Position numbers and translations under genes: made by a program. Shown here piece after piece: positions 20,364 through 30,444 of a DNA stretch of 64,000 nt; position 1 is the first letter of the stretch, and every line of letters starts with the position of its first letter. This DNA is from Anagrus nilaparvatae. Its lineage: Eukaryota > Arthropoda > Insecta > Hymenoptera > Mymaridae. The stretch is taken from contig JAKSXM010000007.1 in NCBI GenBank assembly GCA_022575985.1, forward strand, positions 12,960,501 through 13,024,500, written 5' to 3'. The notes beneath the pieces are model-generated. The model did no database searches. It was not told the origin of the DNA and saw only the letters and a list, made by a program, of their open reading frames with translations.

Positions 20364-21115
20364 CCAAGCCGAGTAGGCGTAGGTACAAAAAGAGGATGGA
20401 GGCCTTACTTATAAAACCAGCAGCAGGCCATACATACGAGGAAACTCTTCTCAGTATTAAAAAGAACGTCCAGCTTGAAGATTCGGGGGCTAAAGTCCAT
20501 CGAATCCGCAAGACGCAAGGCGGCAGCGTCCTCATCGAGCTGGAGTCGATATTGGACTCCGGGAAACTGCAGGAAGCAGTTCAAGCGGTAACGGGCCCTG
20601 ATTCGAACGTTCGGGACATGATCCCCATGCTCAAACTCGAAATTCGAGATTTAGATGGGGTCACGAAAGAACAGGAGATCCAGGAGGCGGTCGCCAAGGC
20701 GATAGGTATTGAAAACAGGGAAAACCTCCTGGTTACCATTTGCAAAACCAAAGGCACAATGAGTCAGATGGCTGTGGTGGAAGTTGATGCTCTCCGCCTA
20801 GCCAAAAAAGGGAAAATCCAAATTGGATGGGCTTTCAACAGAGTGTGACTTCGAGCAGATGCAAGGCGCTGCTTTAAGTGTCTGGGCTATGGACATAATC
20901 AGTATGTCTGCAAAGGCCCAGACCGTAGAAAAGCATGCCTCAAATGTGGCATGGATGGCCACAAAAGAACAGAATGCAAGAAGGAAACACCCGAGTGTTT
21001 CCTGTGCAAGAATAGGGACGACAAGTGCTCTACGGAACACTATGCCGGAGAAGGAAACTGCCCCAGCTACCGTGAGGCTCTGGCTGTGGCGAGGAATAAG
21101 TGTCATCGAAAATGA
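20364..21115 (+). pseudogene. LINE ORF1, C-terminal part with three zinc knuckles
   Basis: Continues the frame of 10,835-11,576 after the palindrome is removed. A structured region (LLIKPAAGHTYEETLLSIKK to MAVVEVDALRLAKKGKI) resembles the central ORF1 domain of R1/I-type LINEs. A TGA at 20,846 then interrupts, probably CGA to TGA at a CpG. The same frame continues into two perfect CX2CX4HX4C zinc knuckles (CFKCLGYGHNQYVC and CLKCGMDGHKRTEC) and a third, irregular CX2C cluster. These bind element RNA in known gag-like ORF1 proteins. The stop TGA overlaps the ORF2 ATG (ATGA, 21,112-21,115), suggesting coupled re-initiation. Two nonsense codons and the insertion make it non-functional. Confidence 0.82.
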
Positions 21116-22827
21116 TCAAGGTTCTACAAGGGAACATGAATCAAGCCCGGCAAGCTGGTGCTTTGTTGGAACAGATTGCTCGCGAAGAGGATTCAAATAT
21201 CCTCTTACTAAGCGAGCAATCATACAACATGAACCACAAATACTGGCTAACCGATGACACTGGCTGCTGCGCCATATGACTCCGGGGTAGAGCCCAAACG
21301 ACCTTGACCAAAAAAGGAAAAGGCAATTGCCACGTTTGGGTCACGTGCGGGGAGACAACTTATATAAGTTGCTACCTCTCCCCAAACGATAGTTCGGAAG
21401 TGCTGGCTACAAAGCTGGCCAGCATCGAGAACACGGTTCGGACGGTAACTGGAAGCGTTATCCTTGCTGGAGACTTTAACGCTAGGGCCTTAGAATGGGG
21501 CATGCCGACGACCAATCCTAGGGGACAGCAGGTACTGGAAATGGCCACTAGATGCAAACTAGTGGTCCAGAATAGAGGAGACCGGCCCACCTACGAGAGG
21601 GCAGGTTGGGGTGCCTCTATCCCAGACATAACCTTTGCAACAGAAGGTGCGTCTGGGAGAATCGGCGAATGGACGGTGATGGATGGTTACAATGGTAGCG
21701 ACCATCATTACATCACCTTCCGGGTGCTTGAGGGAACCTCCCAACGGCCTCCGTACAAGAGGCGTCCCTTGGGTTGGAATGTACCAAAGATGGACGAGGA
21801 CAAGTTCGAAGAGTATCTTCGAATGGAGTCGTCGTCCGTCCCTGCTTGGCATGGAGAGGCTACAGGTCCCCGCGAGGCTGAAATCTTAGTCAAAAAAGTA
21901 ACGTCTCTATTGCGAGGGGCGTGTGACGCCTCTATGCCTCGTCGAAGGCCCTGGAAAGGGAGAAAGCCAGTTTACTGGTGGACTTCCGAAATAGCGGAGC
22001 TCCGCAAGGAGTGCCACAGGATGCGTAGACGGGCGCAAAGAGCACGGGACAGGCCCGAGGCTGCTGCACTTTCCCAGGAACACAAGGATGCTAAACACCG
22101 GCTGGCCAAAGCTATCCGTCAAAGCAAGGCTCGATGCCTGCGTTCATTACGCGAGGATGTAAACAAAGACCCCTGGGGTCTTGGTTACAAAGTCGTAATG
22201 GGCAAGTTGAACCGGGGGTCTGACAACATGATGGACGCGGTGTCGACTGAAAGAATCATCGGCGCTCTCTTCCCTGAGCGGCCCATCCAGGACAACCCGG
22301 TAGAGGCGATACCCAGGGAGGAAGTGCCGTTATTCAGCGAGGACGAGATGGTGAAGGCCATGAAGGCAATGAAAAATGGCAAGGCGCCGGGGCCGGACGG
22401 GATACCAGCGGAAGTGCTCAAACGAGCGGTCAAAATAATCCCTGGTATCCTGTTAAGCATGTTTAATGCATGCTTGGTGGCGGGAGTGTTTCCAAGGCAG
22501 TGGAAGGTGGCACGTCTCGTGCTCTTGAACAAGGGTAAAGGTGGAGCCCCGGACTCTCCATCATCTTACAGACCCTTGTGCATGTTAAACACCATCGGAA
22601 AGGTGATGGAGAGTATGCTCCGGGCAAGGTTGAGAAGAGCCATCGAGGAGGGCGGTGGCCTTTCCGAGGAGCAGTATGGATTTCGTGAGGAGCGCCCGCC
22701 CTTCCCGATTTGGAGGCCAGAGAAGGTGGTTCCGGAAAAGCTACGGAGTTCTGAAAATTGGAACAAAGTAGCAGAGTACGTAAGGGCCACCTTGTTGAAG
22801 AAAAAGGAGGAGGGATTTCTATCGTAG
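21112..22827 (+). pseudogene. LINE ORF2: AP-type endonuclease with deleted reverse transcriptase
   Basis: Begins MIKVLQGNMNQARQAGALL, the start region of R1-clade ORF2, with one nonsense codon (TGA at 21,277, where copy 3 has Trp). The endonuclease domain is otherwise complete: LAGDFNARALEWG (catalytic Asp/Asn), IPDITFAT, and SDHHYITF (catalytic Asp-His). The RT starts normally (KNGKAPGPDGIPAEVL), but at about 22,690 the frame jumps in register from YGFREE to RPPFPIWRPEK. That deletes the equivalent of copy-1 9,157-10,436, including all catalytic RT motifs. The junction has short GC-rich similarity (GGGC/AGCGCCCGCC). Copy 2 thus keeps endonuclease without RT, the reverse of copy 1. Confidence 0.88.
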
Positions 22828-23135
22828 ATTGCTCTCCTGTCACTAGGCTGGGGGAAGGCAGCGGCCAGTTGCCTAGGCTGCGCGTCCCAAACTGAAGTTA
22901 TACCTGAAAAGGGAGTTCCGGTTTGGGGCAAACAAGCGCAGGGGGGTTTATAGTGTGTTTATCCAGTAAGAATCTGGGGCGTAGCCGGCGACCGCGTTCG
23001 CCGGTGGTCTCCCAGTTGTACACTTTGTGCAACTGGGCGGTCATGGAAATTTGCGGGTCTGTAAGGCCCGCAAACACTCCATGGCTGATGTAAGATTCAC
23101 AAGATTCCCTTGACAAAAAAAAAAAAAAAAAAAAA
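22828..23135 (+). other. LINE copy 2 3' UTR and poly(A) tail
   Basis: About 290 bases nearly identical to the copy-1 UTR, with a GCGGGTCTGTAAGGCCCGC hairpin near 23,053-23,071 that copy 1 lacks, then a run of about 20 A. Copy 3 (minus, 32,918-33,197) has the same UTR and hairpin. A 3' stem-loop of this kind is often what LINE reverse transcriptases recognise. Confidence 0.8.
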
Positions 23136-23175
23136 TATAATTAAAAGAATTTATAAAAGAATTATATATATAAAA

Positions 23176-23268
23176 GAATTTATAATAATTTCTTATAATT
23201 TATTTTCTCAGTGTACTCCTTGCATTTGACCAATCTTCCGCAACAATGATAATAATAATAATAATAAT
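23176..23268 (+). repeat. Right copy of the ~95-bp direct repeat flanking the LINE pair
   Basis: Matches 8,531-8,628. It follows the poly(A) tail after about 40 bases of A/T-rich filler that includes partial repeats of AAAAGAATTTATA. Confidence 0.8.
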
Positions 23269-23269
23269 A

Positions 23270-23730
23270 TTTTGTAATAAAAAAAATAGCCACATTAATT
23301 GCTTCAAGATTTTAACATTATTTATATTATTTCTATTAATCACAAAATAATAAATTATTTAATTCTATAAATTCTTTGATTCTTTAAAAAATGCCAATAT
23401 AACTTTTAAATCTCAATTTTAAAATGCAAACATAAACATTTAATATTTTTAGGCTGTTTATTATTGTTTATAATTTCATTAACCTGCATACATAAATAAA
23501 CATAGCTACGAACAAAATAATCCGAGGAAATCAAAAAGAGGCAAGATTTCCATCACTCTTTCTTGTGTGTTATAATTTATATCAAAATAAAAAAAAAATT
23601 GTGATCGGATACAAAAAATTACTATAAACTAAATTTATAAAATTTGTACTCTCATTAAAATAAATTAGATATGTCCAATACGAAAAATAAATTTGATGTT
23701 TTATGTATTTTTTTGTAACGAAGATTTTGA
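23270..23730. other. No recognisable gene
   Basis: AT-rich. A 61-codon frame on the minus strand is low-complexity and unlikely to be coding. Confidence 0.4.
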
Positions 23731-24344
23731 AGAAAAAAATTTTCAAAAAATTAATTATCAGATTCAAGATATCGAGTAAAAACCATACTTTTAAGTATAA
23801 GTACTTTCATGGAAATGAATGAGGTATTACATCCAAATTAAAAAAAAATAAAGTATTTTGAGATTTTTTTAATAACAAAATTTTTGGAAAAAAAAGTTAG
23901 GTATTCGTTCGATAATTGTTTTGGAATATCACTGTTTACAATATTTTAAAATATTAGTACTTTCATAGAATTAAATGAGGTATTACACCAACAAAAAAAA
24001 ATATATATAATGCGTTATCTATCTTTTGTAGGTTTTGTAAATTAAACGACCTTTGTGTTGCTAAAAATAAGAGATAATTTATTTTAATTTTAAGAATTAC
24101 AAATTAACAATAAATGATATATTTTATTATATTAAATTATTTTATATTACCTAAAAATAAGAAACGACAATAAGGTCTTTTATTCTATCTGTTTATTCTA
24201 TTACTAAAACTTATGACTGTACATTAGAAACTTATGATTATATCTTATCTATAATATCTTATAATACATGATGTTCACGTGAACATTTATTAAATTACTT
24301 ATCTATCTTAAAACTAAAAATAAAGAGTATATATTCTCTTTACA

Positions 24345-24358
24345 TCTCCCCTCTTGGG
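24345..24358 (-). promoter_or_regulatory. Polypurine tract of the gypsy-type element
   Basis: On the minus strand, CCCAAGAGGGGAGA lies immediately before the TGTAAAGAG start of the 3' LTR. This is the position and composition of a plus-strand primer. Confidence 0.75.
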
Positions 24359-24363
24359 AAAAA

Positions 24364-24738
24364 TTGGTCCTCCAATTTATAACACGGCTGGAATAAGCTT
24401 AGTTATATGAAAAAGATTTGATTCGACTTTTTTATGGCCTGTATCTATTTTGTAAATTGTATTTGATACTTTTTGTATTATTTTATATGGTCCAAGTCTT
24501 AACTCATCTAATTTTTTTCGGTTTAACTTGTTTCCATTTTCTATAAAAACCATATCTCCTGTGTTAAACTGGAAGTCCTTTCTATTTTTATCAAAAATTT
24601 TCTTATTCTTGTTATGCGATTTTATTGTATTTTCTATTGCAATTCTTCTATCTTTTAACCAATCAGTGTTTGTATTTATTTCTTTGAGTTCATCTGGTAT
24701 TGCTACGGTACTTGTACCTTCCAGTAAATATTTTGGAG
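24364..24738 (-). pseudogene. Integrase C-terminal fragment of gypsy-type pol
   Basis: The minus strand reads about 120 codons ending ...GDMVFIENGNKLNRKKLDEL, then RLGPYKIIQKVSNTIYKIDT and FHITKLIPA. These are the GPY/F module and tail that follow the catalytic core of Ty3/gypsy integrases. The catalytic core and everything upstream are deleted. Confidence 0.75.
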
Positions 24739-24930
24739 AAATTACTTATCTATCTTAAAACTAAAAATAAAGAGTATATATTCTCTTTACATATATTGCA
24801 GTTTTTTTTATTTTTCTTTTTTTTTAATTTTGACAAAAAAAATTTTGAAAAAATTAAGTATCAGATCCAAAAAATTACAATAAACAAGGTTCTTAAAACT
24901 AGTACTTCCATGAAAATAAATTAGGTACTA

Positions 24931-25000
24931 CACGGCGAGGCTGCTTTGCTTGAATTTTCAAGTATTTGCTTGAATTTTCAAGCAAAGCAGCCTGGCCGTG
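24931..25000. mobile_element. 70-bp palindromic MITE with TA duplication
   Basis: CACGGC(G)AGGCTGCTTTGCTTGAA is followed after a short loop by its complement, flanked by TA on both sides (24,929-24,930; 25,001-25,002). It sits inside a satellite monomer; the uninterrupted monomer (GGTACTACGTCC) is seen at about 25,466-25,477. Related tips (CACGGTAGA(A/G)CTGCTTT) appear at about 15,852 and 43,911. Confidence 0.8.
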
Positions 25001-25732
25001 TAAGTCCAAAAAGAAAAAAAAAATTGGTATTTTTTGTATTTTTTTGTGAAAAACATTTTAGAAAAAAAATTTTCAGAAAATTAAGTATCCGATTCGAGAT
25101 ATCATGTAAAAACCATACTTTCAAATATAAGTACTTTCATGGAAATAAATAAGGTATTACATCCAAATTAAAAAAAAAAAGGGGGGTTTGAGATTTTTTG
25201 ATAAAAAAATGTTTGAAAAAAAAATTAGGTCTTAATTAGATAATGGTTTTGAAATATCACTAGTTACAATATTTTCAGATATTAGTACTTTTATAGAATA
25301 AAATGAGGTATTACACCCAAAAAAAAAAAAAATATTGCATTTTTTTTTATTTTTCTATTTTTTTAATTTTGACAAAAAAAAATTGAAAAAATTAAGTATC
25401 AGATCCAAAAAATAACAATAAACAAGGTTCTTAAAACTAGTACTTCCATGGAAATAAATTAGGTACTACGTCCAAAAAGAAAAAAAAATTAGTATTTTTT
25501 GTATTTTTTTGTGAAAAAAATTTTCGAAAAAAAATTTTCAGAAAATTAAGTATCCGATTCGAGATATCATGTAAAAACCATACTTTCAAATATAAGTACT
25601 TTCATGGAAATAAATGAGGTATTACATCCAAATCAAAAAAAAAAAAAAGTACCTCGAGCTTTTTTGGTGAAAAAATTTTTGAAAAAAAAATTAGGTCTTA
25701 ATTCCATAATGTTTGTGAAATATCACCAATTA

Positions 25733-25748
25733 CATACATACGTACGTA

Positions 25749-25783
<35 letters not shown>
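25733..25783 (+). repeat. Microsatellite (ACGT)n/(AC)n
   Basis: CATACGTACGTACGTACAC running into about 16 CA dinucleotides at the right edge of the satellite array. Confidence 0.9.
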
Positions 25784-25786
<3 letters not shown>

Positions 25787-25789
25787 GAC

Positions 25790-27490
25790 TTTTTAAAAAA
25801 CCGGTTTTTTAGCTTCCTGGGGACCCAAAACGTGTTTATATGCCAAAAAATAGAAAATCAAATTTTGACCTAACACAATGGTTCCTCTTTGAGGAACCAA
25901 AAAAATATATTTTTGCAACGATTGAATGATGATTTATCAAAAATTGAATGAAATTTCGGTGAAAATTGTTACAGCAATTTTATGCATGTTTTACATAAAA
26001 TATATATACACGGAGAGGAACATAAGCATATTTTTAATATATTTGATTTTAAAACTGGACATGGTATTAGTAAGTCAATTGTGTTAAAGTAAGTAATCAA
26101 CTGCAAGATTATATACATTTTGAGCAAAAATATTTAGTTAAAGTGTGGTTTGTTAGTCCAGATGTTTATTAAAAACTTGACTTACAGTTTCAGATGCAGC
26201 TAATTACTACTAGCATATATGAACATGGTTATATCATGTTTGGTTAAAATCTTTGACCGTAAAAACTTTTCAGACTCTTCAAAAGTTTGCAGCTATTTTT
26301 ATCTTGACTGATATTATATTTATTAAATAATAATTGACTGGCTATGGAACAACACAATATGAAAAAACTGGTATCGATACTATTCAAATTAATGTGACTT
26401 TTTATGCATTACTTTTTCAGTGAATAGCTAGTTCTTTTGAAGAAAGTTCTTTTCACTAATGATACAATAGAACCTTTCACAATGTGAAATCTGCTCTTTA
26501 GATGGTTGATGACGATTTATCGAGACTTGATATAATCGGCCAAATTACTCTGGGTCAACAATTGGCTGGGATGGTAGCAACAGGATTTTTACGTTTTAGG
26601 TTACGACTAAGTTAATCATTTGACAAACAATGTTCATTTCAAAAGGCTTTAATACATTGTAAAAGAACTACTGCGTAGCTGATCAATACGTTATCTATCA
26701 AGCTGTAGTATTTAAAGATTTCACTGGTCAAGAGTTTTGTTTTTTTGAGAAACTAATCGATGAAGTAAATGAAGTGAAAATTTTTAAGTAGATGATTTTG
26801 AAATCTCATGTAAAAGGCTAAGTTACATTCAACTTATAATGTATGTAAAATAATGATTATTTGCAATTTTGTAAAATTTTATTTTAAATCTCATTGAAAA
26901 TATGATATAATTTACTGTAAAGGTACGTTAATTTGATATCAATGAAAATGTAAACATATAAAACCAGACAGATTCGATTGAGTATTCTAATAAGAATTTT
27001 AATAGATAATAATGTGTCATTTAAATTACATTATAATAGATCGTTTCTTTTTAAGTGGATCCACTAGGTAGGGAACTGTTCATAATAAATGTAGACATTA
27101 TTTTCACCTAAGATAAAATTTCGGATTTTATTCAGTCAATAGAAACATATCATAGAAAATAAAATATAGCCATTTTAGTGATAGTTGATAATATCAGTAC
27201 CCACGCAGCTTGAAAAAAAGAAAATTAATTAAAATAATATAAAGAATTAGGTTAGCTTTTAAAGCTAAGAAACGCAAATACTAATAGTATAATTATTTAA
27301 ATTAAAAAAAAAAAATAATAAAGAATGAATAAAACTTTTCCGGGGGAAGATTGTTTTATTAGTCGGTAAAAATACGAATATTCTATATATTCCATAAAGT
27401 GATTGTACACTCTAGACGAGGGTTTTACTGTAAAATCTGTCGTTAAACCGTGAAGTGTAAATAGGTTATCATTGATTTATTTATATGTTC
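25790..27490. other. No recognisable gene
   Basis: AT-rich, without a convincing open frame, splice structure or paired repeat ends. Confidence 0.45.
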
Positions 27491-27499
27491 ACATTTTTC

Positions 27500-27665
27500 C
27501 TTCGGAGAAAAGAAGGGATTCTGCGACCACTGTGGTTGGCAACAGGTTACAGGGGTGTGCATCATCGAAAATATAAAAAAAAAATTCTTTAAACAGAAAT
27601 ATTTTTCGGAGAAAAGAAGGAATTTTGCAATTGCTGTAGTCAATAATATATAACGGAGATGCGCA
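27500..27665. repeat. Two tandem copies of a ~60-bp unit
   Basis: GGAGAAAAGAAGG(G/A)ATTCTGC followed by a CACTGTGGTTGG-like stretch and GTGTGCATC occurs at about 27,505 and 27,609 with moderate divergence. An 82-codon minus-strand frame runs across it but matches nothing I know. Confidence 0.5.
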
Positions 27666-27897
27666 CAAAAATAAATATGTAAAAATAACAATTTGTTAAA
27701 GAAATTATTCGCAAAAATCGTAATATTTTGTTAATTTTATATTTTTTAATTTTGCTGTTAACAATTTAAAATATTTTCTTTTTCAGATACACTAGTTTTC
27801 AATCAGTGACATTTGTTGAATTTAATTAAGTTATTTTCAAATTTTTACAGAATTACTTGTCATCAAGAAATGTGAAATTTATTATTAATTTAAATTT

Positions 27898-28287
27898 TGT
27901 TACGAACGCAAATGAGAAGATTTTTTGCAATAATATTTATTCTTATAAGATATTAAATTCATTTTGGTTTTTATTCTTAATTGTAAAATTGTATATTAAT
28001 TTCATTCTAAAATTTATTATTTTAGAAAATATTAAATATTTGAAATTTTGAATTTAAATTTTTATCTGTTACTAAGCAACATTAATTGTTTGATTTTAAT
28101 TTCATAAATGTTTTTGTGTAGTTTTTTAGTAGTACATGATTAGATTCAGATGATAAATGAATAAATTTGATTTTTTTGGTTATAAAAAATTGTGAATAAA
28201 AAAGTAATAAATTTTTTTGTAAAAAGAATTGTTAATAAAAATATTTGAATCGAACTGAGTTTTGTATTTCATGTTCTGACAAGAACA
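27898..28287 (+). repeat. Solo LTR, same family as 7,551-7,907
   Basis: A complete TGTTACGAACGC...GACAAGAACA copy. It is followed neither by a primer-binding site nor preceded by a polypurine tract, so it looks like a solo LTR. Flanks ATTT/ATTA are an imperfect 4-bp duplication. Confidence 0.75.
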
Positions 28288-28519
28288 ATTATATATTAAA
28301 TTCTTTTCTTTGTTATGAAAAAAATTTTATTGTAAAGCTACTATTTATATAGAAATATTTTTGTTCTTATTATATTATTTTATTAATATTGTTATAAAAA
28401 TTATTATATTATGTATTATGTACTTTTCTAAAATTTATTCAAATGCGCATTGGCATTGCTTGCGCAAAATTTTTTCTAAAATAAAATAAAATAAATAAAA
28501 AATGAAAATATAAGTATTT

Positions 28520-28605
28520 ACAGAAAATTAAACTAATCTGGGGAGTGAATAAAGAGGGTCGAGGGGGTGGATTTACAAGTATTTGAAATTCAAAAATAAA
28601 ATCTA
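28520..28605. repeat. Inner arm fragment of the TTAA-flanked element
   Basis: GAGTGAATAAAGAGGGTCGAGGGGGTGGATTTAC (in part) is the reverse complement of 30,165-30,215. It continues the arm pairing of 6,872-7,075 with 30,439-30,240, consistent with one element whose left arm is split by later insertions. Confidence 0.6.
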
Positions 28606-28742
28606 CATGTGCTTTTTTAAACTAATTCTCTCTTTTTTCTAGTTTACCTAACATTACCATAAATATTATCATAACAAAAAATTAAAATTCATTATACATT
28701 ATTTAAGCATAATCCTATCTATCCTATCTATATATATTAAAA

Positions 28743-29529
28743 CTAGCTGCCTCCGGCTCGCTTCGCTCGCCCCGGCAGCCACCATGGGGGCTGCACCCCC
28801 CTGGACCCCTGCGACTTTATTTTTCCAAAAATATGTTGTTATATGTTACTCAATATTTTGTAAAATAACCTTTTTTTACCCTAAGTATACTCTAAAATTT
28901 ACTGGATCATAAAAATTACGGGCATACGAACCCAGACTAATAATTAGTGATCAGCAATTCAAAGCTTCGCTACCCTTCCATAGGTTCCGCAAGCAGTCGT
29001 TGTGTCCCTCGACTATCCATTCTAGGGTTCTGCTTGATGATAAAAGCTGTTCAAGTTTCTTTCAGTTACTATATTCAGTAACTACATCAGTGACTGATAA
29101 AAATTAGAAATATATATAATATTAGTCCTAAAATTTTATAATTTTCGAAAAATTATTGTATCTTTTGACAGATTGAACCGATCGTCTTGAAAATTTAGGT
29201 GGATACGTAAAAAATATACCCGAATCGAATGAAATTCTTTTTAATAGTAAAATTTTTCCTCGGTTTTTTGTTTTTTTGGTTTTTTTTAAAAATTTGATAC
29301 CATTTTTTTTCTTGAAAATTCAGTTTTTTCAACATAAAAAATTTTTGTCGTTATCAATCGAAACGAAACCTAGCCTATGTTTTGACCCGTAATTTTTACC
29401 GCCTTTTGCCGTAAACCCTATGTCTGTAGCTTTTATCGTTTTCTAGTTTATCGCGTTCGGACAAACATAATTAAAGATTTATATATATATAGGATAGGAT
29501 AGGATAGGATAGGATAGGATAGGATAGGA
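28743..29529 (-). mobile_element. Non-autonomous Helitron
   Basis: On the minus strand it begins TCCTATCC (29,529) and ends GGAGGCAGCTAG (28,743) just after a GC-rich hairpin, inserted between A and T. These are Helitron ends (5' TC, 3' CTRR, 3' hairpin, A^T target). It is homologous throughout to the two copies at 46,311-47,852. A GGATA tandem expansion marks its 5' end. There is no Rep/helicase frame. Confidence 0.85.
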
Positions 29530-30150
29530 TGAAAGATTACCCAAAACTCATTATTTTTTATTTATTGAGACTCAATTTATGGAACACTGAATGGACGAAA
29601 ATACATGAAAATTAATTTGAATTAAACTATAAAAAAATATCATAAGGCGTTCTTTTTATTTTTTTAAAAAACTTAAATGGCTTCGAAATATCGACCTCAA
29701 AAGTTGGTAAAGTAATTTAGTTGGCAAAAACACAAAAAAATTAAAAATTTTTCACTAAAACTGTATATATTCTAATATTTTGATATTAATTTTATTTTCT
29801 ACATTGGCTGGAAGGGCAATAATAATTTATGTTAATTTAATAAATATCAAGTTTTTTAATTTGTTTTAAAAAAATCTCAGTATTTATTTAAGCCTTTTTG
29901 TGTACCCCGGTGTGGATTATATTAGTGGGGGAAAAAGTTTTATTATACATATTTTAATGCTCTGATATTAACTTTAAATTCTGCGATGGCAGAAGCGCAT
30001 TAATTTATGTTAAATTAATTTTCATGTTTTTTAAAATTATTTTAAAAAATTAGGGATGGATATTGCTTTACCTAAGGGTTGTTGATAAAAACGAACCTCA
30101 AAAATCTAATGAGCGACCTAACAAACATACTAGGTGAAATTTCCAGACCA
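29530..30150. other. No recognisable gene
   Basis: AT-rich DNA between the Helitron and the right arm of the TTAA element; no coding signal. Confidence 0.4.
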
Positions 30151-30159
30151 AAATTTTTG

Positions 30160-30439
30160 AATTTCAAATAGTTGTAAATCCACCCCCTCGACCCTCTCTA
30201 TTCACCCTCCAAATAAGTTTTAACTCCAGTTAAAGTGGAAAAAATCAATTTCAATACCTAGTAAGTTTTTTATTATATAGTGGTTGATACCTCTTTACCT
30301 AGGGGTTGCAGGTGAAAATGGACTTCGGAAATTGAAATAGCGATCAACTACTAGGTACATTTTTAGCTCAAAATAATCATTTTTTTATATAAAAATATTC
30401 AACTTACACTGGATAGTCGATTAGGCGCTAATGGGTTAA
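30160..30439. mobile_element. Right terminal repeat of the TTAA-flanked element
   Basis: Ends ATTAGGCGCTAATGGGTTAA and pairs with 6,872-7,075 and 28,520-28,605. The TTAA at 30,436-30,439 matches the one at 6,872-6,875. Confidence 0.7.
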
Positions 30440-30444
30440 ACCTA

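Larger units (their letters stand above)
10795..23135 (+). mobile_element. R1-clade LINE, copy 2 (nearly full, split by a palindrome)
   Basis: Reads ORF1 (5'-truncated), ORF2, 3' UTR and a poly(A) tail of about 20 (23,116-23,135). It is interrupted by the 8,785-bp inverted repeat at 11,577-20,361, and ORF2 carries a large internal deletion. Removing the palindrome and one TA restores continuous ORF1 sequence. ORF1 stop and ORF2 start overlap as ATGA. It is joined head-to-tail to copy 1 at about 10,794. Confidence 0.88.
24011..24791 (-). mobile_element. Internally deleted Ty3/gypsy-type LTR element
   Basis: Minus strand order: a 51-base piece of 5' LTR (24,791-24,741), the 3' end of pol, a polypurine tract and a complete 3' LTR (24,344-24,011, TG...CA, 334 bp). 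The LTR piece and LTR start share an identical 51-base block. Nearly all of the internal sequence is missing. It interrupts the satellite array with TATA-like flanks. Confidence 0.8.
23735..25735 (+). repeat. Satellite-like array, three-monomer higher-order repeat of ~465 bp
   Basis: Three related monomers of about 150-165 bases recur in fixed order: TTAAGTATCAGATCC..., TTAAGTATCCGATTCGAGAT..., TTAGGTCTTAATT.... Each ends ACTTTCATGGAAATAAAT-AGGTA-TACA/G-TCC. Same-type monomers are 465 bases apart (25,081 to 25,546), or 538 with the 72-base MITE plus TA between them. It is interrupted by the gypsy remnant and the short palindrome. The same monomers recur at 46,085-46,260, 47,870-48,290 and, inverted, in 14.17-15.85 kb. 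Confidence 0.8.

Noticed and set aside
20823..21257. A 144-residue protein between ORF1 and ORF2
   Set aside because: It is in the wrong frame; the zinc knuckles are read in the ORF1 frame.
23735..25735. CRISPR array
   Set aside because: Repeats are long related monomers without unique spacers, and the DNA is eukaryotic.
25604..25873. 89-residue ORF with a Thr-His repeat
   Set aside because: It is translation of satellite and (AC)n microsatellite.
27443..27691. 82-residue minus-strand ORF as a gene
   Set aside because: It spans an imperfect 60-bp duplication and poly-A tracts, with no recognisable domain or splice context.
7551..28287. The two LTRs as the ends of one 20-kb LTR retrotransposon
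   Set aside because: No polypurine tract precedes the right copy and no gag or pol lies between in the right orientation. A 5' LTR fragment plus a solo LTR fits better.
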